Part shown: positions 54,003-64,000 of the stretch, in pieces
Position numbering within the stretch: the stretch's first letter is position 1
How the letters are laid out: each line of letters opens with the position of its first letter
NCBI GenBank assembly: GCA_003184365.1
Contig: NKYR01000120.1
Coordinates: 1-64,000 of the forward strand
Length of the DNA: 64,000 bases
DNA from: Evernia prunastri
Taxonomy: Eukaryota; Ascomycota; Lecanoromycetes; Lecanorales; Parmeliaceae
Reading direction: 5' to 3'
The notes under the pieces: generated by a model
Seen by the model: the letters and a program-made list of their open reading frames with translations, nothing else
What the model was told of the DNA's origin: nothing
Database searches by the model: none
Translations under genes and position numbers: made by a program

Positions 54003-54943
54003 CTGCACAAACAATGAGTACCTGCCCTTCTTTCTCAAAACATTGTATGTTCATGGATGAATCTCAGCCTCCTGATGTAGACTCACATATCACGTTCGCA
54101 ATGCCACTGCTTCACTGATACAATAAAATGTCACCGCTGTCACCGTCGTTGTCATCTAGTAGTACTGCCGAACAGCCCGTCGCATTGCGTAGCAATATCG
54201 CATGTTGGCTCTCGCCTTTCGGCCCTCGCCTTTCGGCCCTTTCCCAAGACCAGGTTATGTAAAGAAGTGATAAACAGGGCCATTTAAGAAAACATGCATC
54301 ATGAGCAAGCTCTATAAACATATCTACCTTCCACCAGCATCTGACTTCCCCGTTGAGTTCATCAATTTGAGAAGAGTAAAGACGAAGAGGAGCGCGGCCA
54401 TTGAATTTAAAGATACCATCGATTACAATAGTAACAGTGCTCAAAAATGCGACGTATCAGGTTCCCGCCGGCAGCAATGGTAATGCTTTGCTTCAGACGG
54501 AAGGCGAAGATTATCTTCTTGTCAGGCTTCGCAGACGATCATTCCTGTGTACGCTACCTTCAGAACTTCGCGAGACCGTCTCTCGTAGGGTATGAGACTA
54601 ACTGATGTCTTTTGGCTGCTTTCAAACTTTTTGTGTACCATTATACTCGAACCGGAAGTCGTCCAATAAGTTCTGTCCTTTGACGACCGGAATTGGAAAA
54701 CATGGCGCAAGAAATAAAACTGAAAGCCATACATGCATGAATTGCTGAACAGACGAAGAATTTCGAAGGGCAGCTGAGTCTCTCCTTACAGAGAGGCGCT
54801 CCGGCATAGATCGTGGAAACGGAACTGCGTAGAGACGAGAACGACAGCCCTAGCGCTATCAAAGGCTGGCATCGCTGCCAGCCTCGTGACACAACATCTC
54901 TCTTTCTGAAATTTGCCCAAATGCCCGCGTCACTCATGTCGCT
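54003..54943. other. decayed or non-coding stretch right of the Tc1 element
   Basis: Several short frames on the minus strand (for example 54522-54734 and 54641-54937) look partly protein-like but stop quickly, and I could not join them through GT-AG introns. It may include upstream exons of the frame split by the transposon. Confidence 0.35.
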
Positions 54944-55429
54944 TTAGTGGCGTGACCGAGTAAGCCCGTAAGTTCGATACAAACGATGAAATAAAATGTT
55001 TCCCAACAATCTCCACGTTGTCGACATGCCCTCTTTACCTTCAGGATTGAAAAGCTCGACCTCAACCCACCTGTCCGCGTGCCACGTCCTCGATGCACGA
55101 ATTTGCCGAGGTCCCTCCACAACCACACCACATTGTGTACGATCCGAAAAGCAGCTGGCTCAACAATCATATGCTTCAAAAACATCGGAATGGAGCTTCT
55201 CAGACCACAACACCCGTCTCTCGGCTTCATTCTGAACCGCCAGCTGAGTAGGGTAGAGAAGCCTGCAACCGGATATTATGCCCGGTATGGATGGAGCTGA
55301 CGCCAAGAGCACTCGACGCCGTCTGTTCACACAACGCAACATAGCAGAGACAAAAAAAAACGATAACTGGTGGCACAAGACCTGGAACCAAGCCAGCGTG
55401 CTTGGGTCACACCACGAACCCCTTACCAA
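54944..55429 (-). pseudogene. unrecognised minus-strand frame with one internal stop
   Basis: One minus-strand frame runs from about 55429 to 54944 with a single TGA at 55162-55160. Before it the frame reads ...AVQNEAERRVLWSEKLHSD and VFEAYDC; after it CFSDRTQCGVVVEGPRQIRA, ADRWVEVELFNPEGKEG and TTWRLLGNILFHRLYRTYG. The amino-acid pattern looks like real protein. The TGA could come from a CGA or TGG codon by the same type of mutation as in the nearby transposase, or lie in a small intron I failed to define. No family is recognised. Confidence 0.35.
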
Positions 55430-57104
55430 GCGACGACCTATCGGTCCGGTAGATTAGGGACTGACGGTTTCTTCCAGTACTGCTCTTGAAAAGCCAAGCT
55501 GGGATACTTCTTCTCTAGTCCCATCGGCATCGATGTCGTGCAACGAAAGAACAACAATAGCTGCCTCAAGCCCGGAGACATTCGCTCGACCCGCGCCTCC
55601 CCCCTGCCGCTCGCCCCCGTCCGAAAAGAGGCATCTGCCTTCTTCCGGCCAGCCTCGCCCTCTAAGCCCGGTCGAGTTAGACTCGCGAGCAAAGAGGCGC
55701 ACGGGCGTGGCACTGCGCATTCCAATTTCCCCGCTTTGGGCGTCCACACTTGACCAGCGTTTCTGCCTTCTTACAGTAGGTACATTAGTTGGAACCAATG
55801 CTAATAAAAATAGACAAGATTGCATCGTTGCTGCTTGCTGCTTTGCCGGCTGCCGAGGAATTCCCAATTGCGGACGCACAGTTACAAACATAACACAATG
55901 TCTCGATCGCCTAGAAAAAAAGGAAAGAGTAAATGGGGCAAGTGAGTGCGAAGGGTGGCTCGTACATACATACATACATACGAACCCTTGCCAAGATCAA
56001 AATCAACGCCGGAGGCGTGCCGTGTTTCTCCAAGCAACTAAGGTACCTACGTGAGTAAGCTACCAAGGCCAGCAAGCGAGCTCAGATATGGGATATGGAA
56101 TCATGGAGAGCGAGAAAAAAAATGAACCAAAGTAGGTAGAACCACAAGACGAAAAAACCCCCTCCCCCCCCGGTACCCGTCACCTGCTCCACGCCAAAAA
56201 TTCAAGACAACAAAACACCATAGGTACTAGCAGCCACGCTCACCAATCCACCACGCGATGCGATAAGAGGAAAAACCCCCAACCTTCCCGCGCCAGCATA
56301 TCCAAGCGCAACGAACCGATTGGTACCGCTCACGAGTTCCCCTTCTACCTTATCCTACCCTTTACCCTTACCCTAGTACTTTGGACGGGGACCCGTCGTC
56401 CACTCGGCCGCTCATCCCCCCACCACCACTACGAGCGAAACCCCACTCTAACGGTTTTTGATTTTTTCCCAACGGTTTGCCGTCGGGACGAGGCGAAAAG
56501 CGGGAAAATATGTGTGTGGTGGGCACGCACACAACGTGTGGGAATTGTTTGGACCGTGACGGGAAAGGAAGGAAGGAAGGAAGGAAGGAAGGAAGGAAGG
56601 GGGAATATTTGATGCAATGCAATGCGATGCGATACGGGGCCCATGAGTTTGTTATGCACAGCGCCTGGTTTCCGTTCAGTACCCATGTGGATAAGTTTTG
56701 CACCTTAATAAGCGACTCCCGGATCCTAGTGGTTTTTAGGCTCCAGTTGCGGGTTTCTTTTCTGGCGCGGGGGGCAACGTGACATCGCTCGCGGAGTACC
56801 GTATACCGTACTTATACTGTGATTGAAGAAGGAGTGAGGTTACATTGGACTAGGTAGTCGTCGGTACTCGAAGATAATGGTAGTGTACGAGAGGCCACCC
56901 AATCGTGGGGTCGTGTTCTCTCCCGTCCCATTAATCACTTGTAGGTAGGTAGGTATGTGGGGGAAATGTCTTGGAAAGAAAATCTAGGAACCGTATCTAA
57001 GAGCGGTGTGTTTGGTTTTGCGGTGCGTTATTCGAGATCGTCGCGAAGGCGGTAATTTTTTAACTGGGCGCAACTCAATCTTCTATTTCTATGATCTATC
57101 TCGC
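55430..57104. other. intergenic, no gene recognised
   Basis: About 1.7 kb. Two frames of 173 codons lie on opposite strands at 55454-56054; neither has a motif, and each is probably the shadow of compositional skew. A C-run occurs near 56160-56171. The right end holds the 3' region of the Myb gene. Confidence 0.45.
56561..56603. repeat. (GGAA)n microsatellite
   Basis: About nine copies of GGAA on the plus strand. Confidence 0.92.
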
Positions 57105-58569
57105 TCAGACTATCTCTATTGTGGTGATAACCTTTCGCCTAAACAGCAAATCTAAAACCTCGCTTCGGGTTTCCGGATCCAGGTTCTCTAGCGTCAGCAC
57201 CGTCTTGCCCCTGTCCGTGGGCGGCGTCACTAGCGACGGGATGTCCTTGGACGAAGACGGTGTCGCCGTCTCCGTCACGTCTGTCAGCGTAGCCTGGCCC
57301 TCGAGGCTGCCAGGCGCCTGGGGGTGCTCGTTCATCGATAATAAGGCTTTGGACGTCGTTGGGCTGAGATTCATCCAAGAATCGCAACACATTGTGCCGC
57401 TTGTAAAAGGAAAGAGTGACGTGGAGCTGTTCGGTGACATGAGCACCGGTCTCGTCTTGTCGCCGTCGTGGTAAGGGTTCATAGTCGTAAAAATATCGTC
57501 GTGCCCTTGCGCAATCTGTGGACCGTACTGCCCGAGTGTCCCCGAAAACAGCTGGGGGTCCAAACCCTCCATATGGTCCGCTTGTGTCCCTTGTGCGATC
57601 CATGCGTTGATGGCTTGATCGTCTATGGATGTGGTTGAGGCGTTATGTAAGTAGGAATCATCGTGCTTCACGCCGGTATCTGGGCTCGTCGGTATCAGAT
57701 CCTGCATCGGCTCTGGTTCCGCTTGGGCGTGTTTGTCTTGTGTATGCATCGATGTCGAGGAGCTGGAGGATCGGGATTGCTTTTTCTTCTGCTGCCGAGC
57801 AAGCGATACATACCTATATTGCTCTTGATGTTAGCCTGTATACAGCTTCAGTCATCGGGGACTATGAGACGTCTCACCGATTGCTCAGGTCCAATCTTGA
57901 TCTTCGAGGGAGGAACCTCTCGTGGATTAATTTCCAGTCATGACCGTAGCTTTGAACAGCTTCCGTGAGAGTAGCATCCTGTTTTCCACGATTAGTCGTC
58001 GAGGATATTGCAAAGCGAGTCGTAGTCTTACATCTTCCTCGGTCCATTCACTGCGTGAATTACTTGGATTGAGAGAGTTTCGCCATCGCTTGGCACACTC
58101 TGGACCCGCATCAGCTTGCTTTGGGTGAGAGATAACACGCATAGGTTGAAAACATACGGTCAGGGCTGCGGGTCCCAATGGTCTTGGATATATCAGTCCA
58201 ACTGTTCCCAGCATCCAATTAGCTATTGACCTCAGGATAGGGCGACAGGTTCTGCTCACCGGCAGCCGTATTCTTTGACAGCTTGACAGAGAATTTCATC
58301 TTCACTACTGTCCCATGCACCCTTTCTCCACTTTTCGTCCATTTTCGCCCAACGTTTGCGGCAGTCGTCCTTGCTTCTGTCTCGAAAGGCTGCGGCGATC
58401 TCTGGCCAATATATTGGCTTACCAGTACTCTCTGGCTCAAAACGTCAGTCTGAATAGTTCTGATCCCGTTTCTGATCCGACGCTTACTACACTCTTCAAC
58501 TTTGAGTTGCAGGAGACTGTTCTCTGCAGGCGTCCACTTCCTAGGCGCTCTAGTAGATTGCGGAAGCAT
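57105..58569 (-). CDS. Myb-like DNA-binding protein with three repeats
   Basis: Six exons: 58569..58488, 58431..58260, 58201..58158, 58099..58032, 57978..57878 and 57813..57105, with five introns of 53-64 nt, all GT-AG and in phase; 391 residues. Three Myb/SANT repeats are visible after splicing: RKWTPAENSLLQLKVEE through WPEIAAAFRDRSKDDCRKRW; GAWDSSEDEILCQAVKEYG through WTDISKTIGTRSPDQCAKRW; and SEWTEEDDATLTEAVQSYG through WKLIHERFLPRRSRLDLSNR. Tryptophans are at the usual spacing in most helices. A basic QQKKKQSRSSSS segment follows and may be a nuclear signal; the rest, about 210 residues, is Ser/Thr/Pro/Asp-rich and ends with LDPETRSEVLDLLFRRKV. The protein should bind DNA in the nucleus. 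Tandem triple repeats recall c-Myb-type factors, but I do not assign an orthologue. Every exon border was placed by repeat conservation, so the structure is well supported. Confidence 0.87.
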
Positions 58570-60372
58570 TTCAACCACGTTCACAAGCCAGTATCCGAGA
58601 TAGTATACACAATAGAGGTCACTGAGATGCTTGTAGCATCCACGAGTCCTTAAGTCTTGATTGCGTGATGAAGGGCAGGTGTGCTAGTTTAAGATCAAGA
58701 CCCTCAACGGGCTGAGAAGGATCGTTGTATCAAATGATAGAGCTGAAAAATCTTACTCCATCTCGCCGAGATGTAGTATCGTGGCAGTTAGGGTGGTCTG
58801 TTTTACACGTGCTTCCATAGGCAATAAATGATAAGGGAAAGCTTCGCCGCTACGGTCCGCGTGCCGTTCATTGCATTAAAATTGAGACGGATTCTTGTCA
58901 TTCGCTGCCGTATCGCTGCTTAGAATACATATCTTAAGGCTGATGAATGAGGAAAAGACTAGCGTCGTTAGCGTCTCTAATTTTGGGATTGATAGGGGTC
59001 TGCGCGATGAGTCTACCCTGACCTTACTCTCGGAAGGCGACCCCGTAGTGAACGCCCTAGAACTGGTTCCCGGGAGTCTAGAGACTGGAACTTCTGGGCT
59101 TGTGTTGGGCATGATAGGGATAGGATCCTAAAAGTTGGCTCAGGTCAGACGCTATTCCGAAGCATATCCAAGCGCGTTGTCCAAGTAATGATTCGGGCGC
59201 AAACCCTTCCATCGTTACCCGAGATATGGACGCAGCATTCTTGGCCTCCGTAATCCTGGTGCAGTAGTCCGGTAGTCAAAATCCTGGTGTGATCTCGCCC
59301 AACACTGGTGCCTTTCAAAGCTCCCTATGTGCAACAAAGGATTCTCTTTAATTGGTACTGTGGGGTTATGCAGCGTGGTCGTGCATACTGTAAAGTTGGT
59401 AGGCACGTAAAAAAAAATCCCCGGTTGAGGAGGCTAATGCTTCACCTACATCAATCGGAAGCGAGAAGGCTGCATAGACAGATTGAATTCGAGAACTCTG
59501 CATGTACGCCAAAGTTTGCCAAAACCGCATTGGTGCTTGGGTATGTAGGGTACGAAACCTTACGAGGATGAGGCCTGCGGGGTCGCAAGTAGTGATCCAA
59601 TCCTGGGCTTTTCGACGAAGAAGATCTCCGGTGCAGGATGGTGCCACGCGAGTCGTGTGGCCCACGTGAGGCACAGCCAAATAACAGGGTACTGCTTTAA
59701 GCAAAGCCGTTGCCTTGAATCCTGATCGAGTTTCGTAAAGTTGCAATGAAGATTGTAGCCTGGAGTGGAGAAAGCCAACAGTCGTCAGAATGCCAGAGAT
59801 AAGCACTAGGATTGAGCAAGGCTACGAGTATCGCATTTCACCTCTTGGATACACTGAGTGGTTGCAGATCATGAACAGGAAATGTGTACATCCAATTACC
59901 TACAGGATGCTCATGTTGGATACGATGATACGAAGCCATTGAAGATGATACGAACACAACTACGCGTGCGGCGTTCTACCTTACCTACTCCAAACATCCC
60001 TCGATCCTGCCCCAGCCCCTCGCGCACCTAACCTCTTTGGGTCTAACATACCCGAGATGCTTGGCAGAACCTTATCCATATCTTGGCGTATGATATTCCA
60101 GCCCAGACAACTCACAGTCTCAGTGGCGCATTGCCAGCGCTTATAACCCCATCTTATGGCTTAGCCAGCGTGACACTTCGGTGCAACTATTGAGCCGGTC
60201 GCGAATGTTTGCAACGCTACACTGAGCCCTTTTCATACCTCGCTAGAAAACTTAGGCGTACCGGCTGCGTCATTTTTAGGATTTTTCTTTTCGGTACCAT
60301 TCCTTCAGAACCATCGTTGCTTCGCCAAAACCGCTTGACTGAACGGACAATCCATAGAAACATTCCGTATGC
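58570..60372. other. intergenic, no gene recognised
   Basis: About 1.8 kb holding the Myb promoter at the left and the 3' side of the small membrane-protein gene at the right. Frames up to 146 codons (minus 59366-59806) show no motif. Confidence 0.5.
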
Positions 60373-60747
60373 TCAGCGAAGGAAGGATGATGTCACTAGG
60401 CACGCAAAGCACAGCAGGTGAGAAAAAGCATGGAGCCAAGCTCCCCCTAGCACATCGCCAGAGTTTCCTTGTCGAATCCTGGACACGGCTCGAACAAAGG
60501 GCCCCGCATGATACAGAGCGAGTGCGGCAGCGATCTGCTCCGAGAGAGCATCGTGCACTGCACGGTTCAGGACTATCGCCACAATGATGTTTGTAGTCAA
60601 GAGCAGAAGAGCGTATTGCCGTATGACGCCATGGCTGTGTGGTTGAGGTGTCGAGAGCGTTGCTGAAGGACGGAGGAAGAAGTTGATAGATGCCGTTGTC
60701 TCGATGACGAGATGAAGGACGAGGGCAAATCTCATCGGAGACTCCAT
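60373..60747 (-). CDS. small integral membrane protein
   Basis: A single exon codes for 124 residues from the ATG at 60747. The frame is open upstream with further ATGs at 60888 and 60918, but those would add a low-complexity, Pro-rich extension before the first membrane helix. I see three or four hydrophobic helices: MRFALVLHLVIETTASINFF, YALLLLTTNIIVAIVLNR, a weaker one at ALSEQIAAALALYHAGPFVR, and WLHAFSHLLCFACLVTSS. The composition and helix layout resemble short uncharacterised fungal membrane proteins; I know no function. It is probably located in the plasma or an inner membrane. Confidence 0.68.
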   Translation of the reverse strand: MESPMRFALVLHLVIETTASINFFLRPSATLSTPQPHSHGVIRQYALLLLTTNIIVAIVLNRAVHDALSEQIAAALALYHAGPFVRAVSRIRQGNSGDVLGGAWLHAFSHLLCFACLVTSSFLR

Positions 60748-61521
60748 TTTAGTCGCGAGACTGTGCCTTGGAGACAGTGGGTCGAAAAGGTTTGTGGAAT
60801 ATGTTGGTCTCGCCGGTGGAGGAACAGGTGGAGCCAAGAAACGCTGTAGTTGTGGAGGAGAGAGGAAGCACTGTGACAATGTCAACATTGATTGTATCCA
60901 TGTTTTGTTACCAGGCATCCAATATTTTACAATGTATTATACTGTACTAAATCCGCTGTGGAATGGCATGATGATGTGAGACCAGGATGACTTGCAGTGA
61001 AGGATAAACTTTGAATCAGGATGACGTGTACGGCAGGATTATTTACCAATTACTCCAGATAGGAAGTGTTAGGCTCCAGAGGCGTGTTACATCCGCAAAG
61101 TGTGTGTAGGAAGGGAGGTAGGTATCCAGCATATATATTTACGCCGGGACGGCGCGGTGTCAGAAGGAGGCTAGGATGCCGAGAAAACGGTATTGGCAAT
61201 GAAGTCCTAGATCCTAGGACCTGAAGTACATATTGGGAGACACTTGTTGTGTCAGAGACGGCATGGCTGGATGATGCAGGGTCGGGGCGTATGAATAGAT
61301 AAAATCGACTAAATACATAAGTTAATTAACCACGGATTGTTCCGAAAGTCCGCTAGATTTTAGAGTTTGGAAGCGTGGTAAGCCTTAATACCTTAGTGCT
61401 TATTCCCTTCGGCGCCAAGTTGTTCCTTTCCAGGCCTTCCCTTGCCCCAAATGTGAAAAACTTAATCGTTAAGCTATAAACTTCTCCTCCAATCCACCGA
61501 GATGTAAACAACAAGCACAAC
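60748..61521. other. divergent intergenic region
   Basis: About 770 bases between the 5' ends of the small membrane-protein gene (minus) and the Rossmann-protein gene (plus). It should contain both promoters. No other feature is recognised. Confidence 0.5.
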
Positions 61522-62461
61522 ATGCATCTCATTCTCACGGGCGCCACAGGCTTGGTGGGCTCTGCCTGCCTTGACCAAATGCTTACGGATGACTCCATCA
61601 CTACCATCTCAATCCTCAGCCGTCGCTCTGTTCCCATGGCTGAAGGTCATACCAAAGTTAAAACCATACTACACTCCGACTTCGAGCAATACCCAGACGA
61701 GGTTTTGGAGCAGCTAAAAGGTGCCACGGGCTGTGTGTGGGCCTTAGGTGTCAGTTCCAACGATGTTAGTAAGGAGTAGGTGCATTAGCTTCCTTGGCAC
61801 CCTGGACGAATCGCTTTCGCCAGTAGGCATGAGGCTGATGGTCATCTTGAAACCCAATAGGTTCTACGAAGAAATTACCGTGTCGTATCCCCTCGCTGGT
61901 GCGAGAGCCTTCGCGTCGCTATCGGAGTCTTTCAATTTTGTCTATGTCTCAGGTAATCACAACAATGGCCCGAATCATGCATCTTCCCAGCTATCGAATT
62001 CTGAAATCCTCCATTTGGTTGTAACTTCCTGTTCCCTGCATACTGACCCCGCGCTGCTTTCAACAGGCGAAGGCGCCACCACAACACCGGGGCGCTTCAC
62101 TCCTTTCTTCGGACGAGTCAAAGGTCGCATCGAAGCCGAACTGCAAGCACTTGGCACCCAGCCTGCATGCGCCTCCTTGAGACTCTACTTCCTCCGCCCC
62201 GCTGGAGTGGACCCTAAATTGCACAAGGAAATCCACCCGTGGATTCCCAAATTGAAACCGGCGGGTAAAGCCATCGGCTACCCGGCAGTGTTCGCAATCT
62301 TGAGGACCGTGAATCCTGGTTTGCTCAGTCCGACTAGAGAGCTCGGGAGGGTGCTGGTTGAGTTGGCCATGGGAGACGGGAAGCCCTTGAGCGGCGAAGG
62401 GGTGGCTGCGGATGGACGGACGATCTCCAACCTCGGTATGAGGAAGCTATCAGGTCTCTAA
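61522..62461 (+). CDS. NAD(P)-binding Rossmann protein, TIP30/HTATIP2-like
   Basis: Three exons, 61522..61775, 61861..61952 and 62067..62461, with introns of 85 and 114 nt (donors GTAGGT and GTAATC); 246 residues. The N-terminus MHLILTGATGLVGSACLDQM holds the GxxGxxG nucleotide-binding motif of atypical short-chain dehydrogenases. A region with CVWALGVSSNDVSKEFYEE (joined across intron 1), the strand FNFVYVSGEGA (joined across intron 2), and FTPFFGRVKGRIEAEL carrying the RVKGRIE helix follow. This matches small proteins related to oxidoreductase HTATIP2/TIP30 and fungal nucleoside-diphosphate-sugar epimerase-like proteins. Members bind NADPH; the substrate is mostly unknown. No classic YxxxK pair is visible. 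The start is the first ATG and puts the glycine motif at the usual distance. Confidence 0.82.
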
Positions 62462-62977
62462 GCCTTCCAATGGGAGTGCTTGGAAATTGTAGACTTGGTC
62501 CTGTGCTCGAATCAGGGCCTTTCGTTCGTCAGTCTTACAAGCTTACGTTTAGGACTCGCTTGTGAACGATGATTACGGCAGAATAACACTTCGCGTGAAG
62601 TAGGTAGTATCTATCTGTCGATCATTTTCTAAGATGCCGACGACGTCGACATTTGGTGCGAATCTTCCGGCAACTGTTATAGCCCCAGTCATCGTGATCC
62701 CACAGATTTCAGAATTCCGGTCTCTTTTCGGACTAGGGAGTGCTGGCCATAAAACGGACGAACTTTGCGCCGTTTACTCCGATTACTACTGGAGTGGGAA
62801 TTCGCTTAAGAGCCCGACTGCGCCCGACTGAGCAACGCAAAAGAGATCAGGTACGGTGCCTCGGCATAACGTCGGAACTTTCAATTTCTTCTTTAGCTTG
62901 ACTAATTGTCGTGTTTACGTCGCGTTGATTGAGCTCGAAATCTAGACAGGAAGATTGCACACCCTCAAGCGTCAACA
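62462..62977. other. intergenic, promoter of the SDR gene
   Basis: About 500 bases between two genes on the same strand. Nothing but short, motif-free frames is seen. Confidence 0.55.
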
Positions 62978-64000
62978 ATGGGTAGCCAAGTGAGCCAGCT
63001 TTTCCCTCCGACCGCGAAGTTCACAGAGAAAGAGGTTTCAGACCAGGCTGGCAAGGTACGAGACGCAGCGTGCATTTCAATATCACCGCCCCGGCCGTCA
63101 ATCCCGGCAGCGTACGCTGACAGCTTGCCAGGTATTCCTCGTGACCGGCGGCGCCTCAGGCATCGGCTTGGAGCTCGTAAAGATCCTCTACGCGCATAAT
63201 GCAAAGGTATACATCGCAGCTCGCTCGGAACAGAAAGCCTCCAAGGCCATAAGCACAATTGAAGCCAGCTTTCCCAAAAGCAAAGGCGAGCTGGTCTTCC
63301 ACCACCTTGACCTCAACGACTTGACGCTGGTAAAACAGTCCGCCGAGTCGTTCCTCGCGCAAGAGAGCAGGCTGGATGTGTTGTGGAACAACGCGGGTGT
63401 GATGACACCCCCGCAGGGCTCGAAGACGAAACAGAACTACGAAGCCCAGCTTGGAACCAATTGTCTGGGCCCTTTCCTCTTCACGAAACTTTTGACGCCT
63501 CTGCTGGTTGAGAGTGCCAAATCTGCGCCGCGAGGAGGCGTCAGGGTGGTTTGGCTCGCGTCGTCGGCTGCGGAAGTGATGTCGCCCAAGGGGGGAGTCG
63601 ACCTGGCGAATCTTGATTACAAGAAGGATCAATCAGCTTGGCAAAAGTACGGGGTCAGCAAAGCCGGAAACGTACTGTACAGCAAGGAATTCGCCAAACG
63701 ATACCGAGGCGATAATGTGCTCAGCGTGGTATGTACCAGACATTTTGATTTCTCTACGGGCTTCTCCAGGCTTACCGGTCTCTCGTGCAGTCTCTCAACC
63801 CCGGGTATCTAAAAACGGAGCTTCAGCGCCACATGTCCGGCCTCCAATCCGTCATCCTGGGCTTTTTCCTCCAAACCCCCATCCATGGCGCGTACACGGA
63901 GCTTTTCGCGGGATTGTCTCCGCAGATCACGCCTGAGAAAACCGGCGCATGGGGTACGTCCGCATCCAACCTTAGTTTGCGCCTGTATGTATACTGACCT
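62978..64000 (+). CDS. short-chain dehydrogenase/reductase, truncated by the window end
   Basis: Three exons are visible: 62978..63055, 63132..63728 and 63791..63953, with introns of 76 nt (donor GTACGA) and 62 nt (donor GTATGT). At 63954 a GTACGT donor starts a third intron that runs past the window, so the C-terminus is missing. About 279 residues can be read. The protein has the classical SDR pattern: VFLVTGGASGIGLELVKILY (cofactor TGxxxGxG), LDLNDL, the NNAG motif in VLWNNAGVMTPP, the catalytic serine in VVWLASSAAE, and the YxxxK pair in WQKYGVSKAGN. LNPGYLKTELQRHM follows the active site. It should catalyse NAD(P)(H)-dependent oxidation or reduction of a small alcohol or ketone; the N-terminal MGSQVSQLFPP resembles retinol-dehydrogenase/WW-domain-oxidoreductase-like fungal SDRs. 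The substrate is unknown. Confidence 0.88.

Noticed and set aside
55454..56054. Two overlapping 173-codon frames on opposite strands.
   Set aside because: Neither has a motif or plausible splice structure and each mirrors the other's base skew.

Overview
The window reads as nuclear chromosome from a filamentous ascomycete (Pezizomycotina). Most protein genes carry short GT-AG introns of about 46-170 nt, often with a CTGAC/CTAAC-like branch point. The gene families are typical of moulds: a Zn2Cys6/fungal-specific transcription factor, WWDDY-type rhodopsin-like membrane protein, GMC oxidoreductases, CBM18-GH16, membrane-anchored GH3, Myb, SDR. A Tc1/mariner copy is inactivated only by nonsense changes, which looks like C-to-T (RIP-type) mutation. 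No organism name can be given from sequence alone.

Layout. 0-2 kb: no gene, with a ~0.87 kb polypyrimidine satellite. 2-11.2 kb (minus strand): small cupin protein, Zn2Cys6 transcription factor, a tRNA-Lys-like locus with an unusual 5' half, and a GMC oxidoreductase with a frame break near its 3' end. 12.2-15.9 kb: rhodopsin-like membrane protein (plus), convergent with an intact secreted GMC oxidoreductase (minus). 16-19.7 kb: mostly non-coding, with weak remnants of a possible class III aminotransferase. 19.7-28.1 kb: RNase H-like protein lacking one expected acidic residue, CBM18-GH16 protein whose upstream region holds three tandem ~145-bp repeats, and a membrane-anchored GH3 beta-glucosidase. 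28-33 kb: no recognisable gene. 33-41.4 kb: a 1,377-residue UBA protein, a 15-nt-unit minisatellite, and a RING protein fused to a TFIIB/cyclin-like double repeat. 43.9-45 kb: secreted lysozyme-like protein with a probable GC-AG intron. 48.6-50.3 kb: zinc-finger protein. 50.7-55.4 kb: AT-rich, decayed zone with a RIP-like Tc1 element that splits a minus-strand reading frame. 57-58.6 kb: three-repeat Myb protein. 60.4-64 kb: small membrane protein, TIP30-like Rossmann protein, and an SDR running off the window end.

The genes do not form an obvious biosynthetic cluster. Two themes recur: secreted or surface enzymes acting on polysaccharide or peptidoglycan (GH16, GH3, lysozyme-like) with FAD oxidoreductases, and regulators (Zn2Cys6, Myb, zinc finger, RING-cyclin, F-box-like/UBA). 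The most unusual items are the RING-cyclin fusion, the lysozyme-like secreted protein, the repeat-bearing GH16 promoter, the tRNA-Lys locus and the RIP-like Tc1 insertion. Exon-intron structures were worked out by hand from frame, splice signals and family motifs; I had no homology search, so family names rest on motif recognition.
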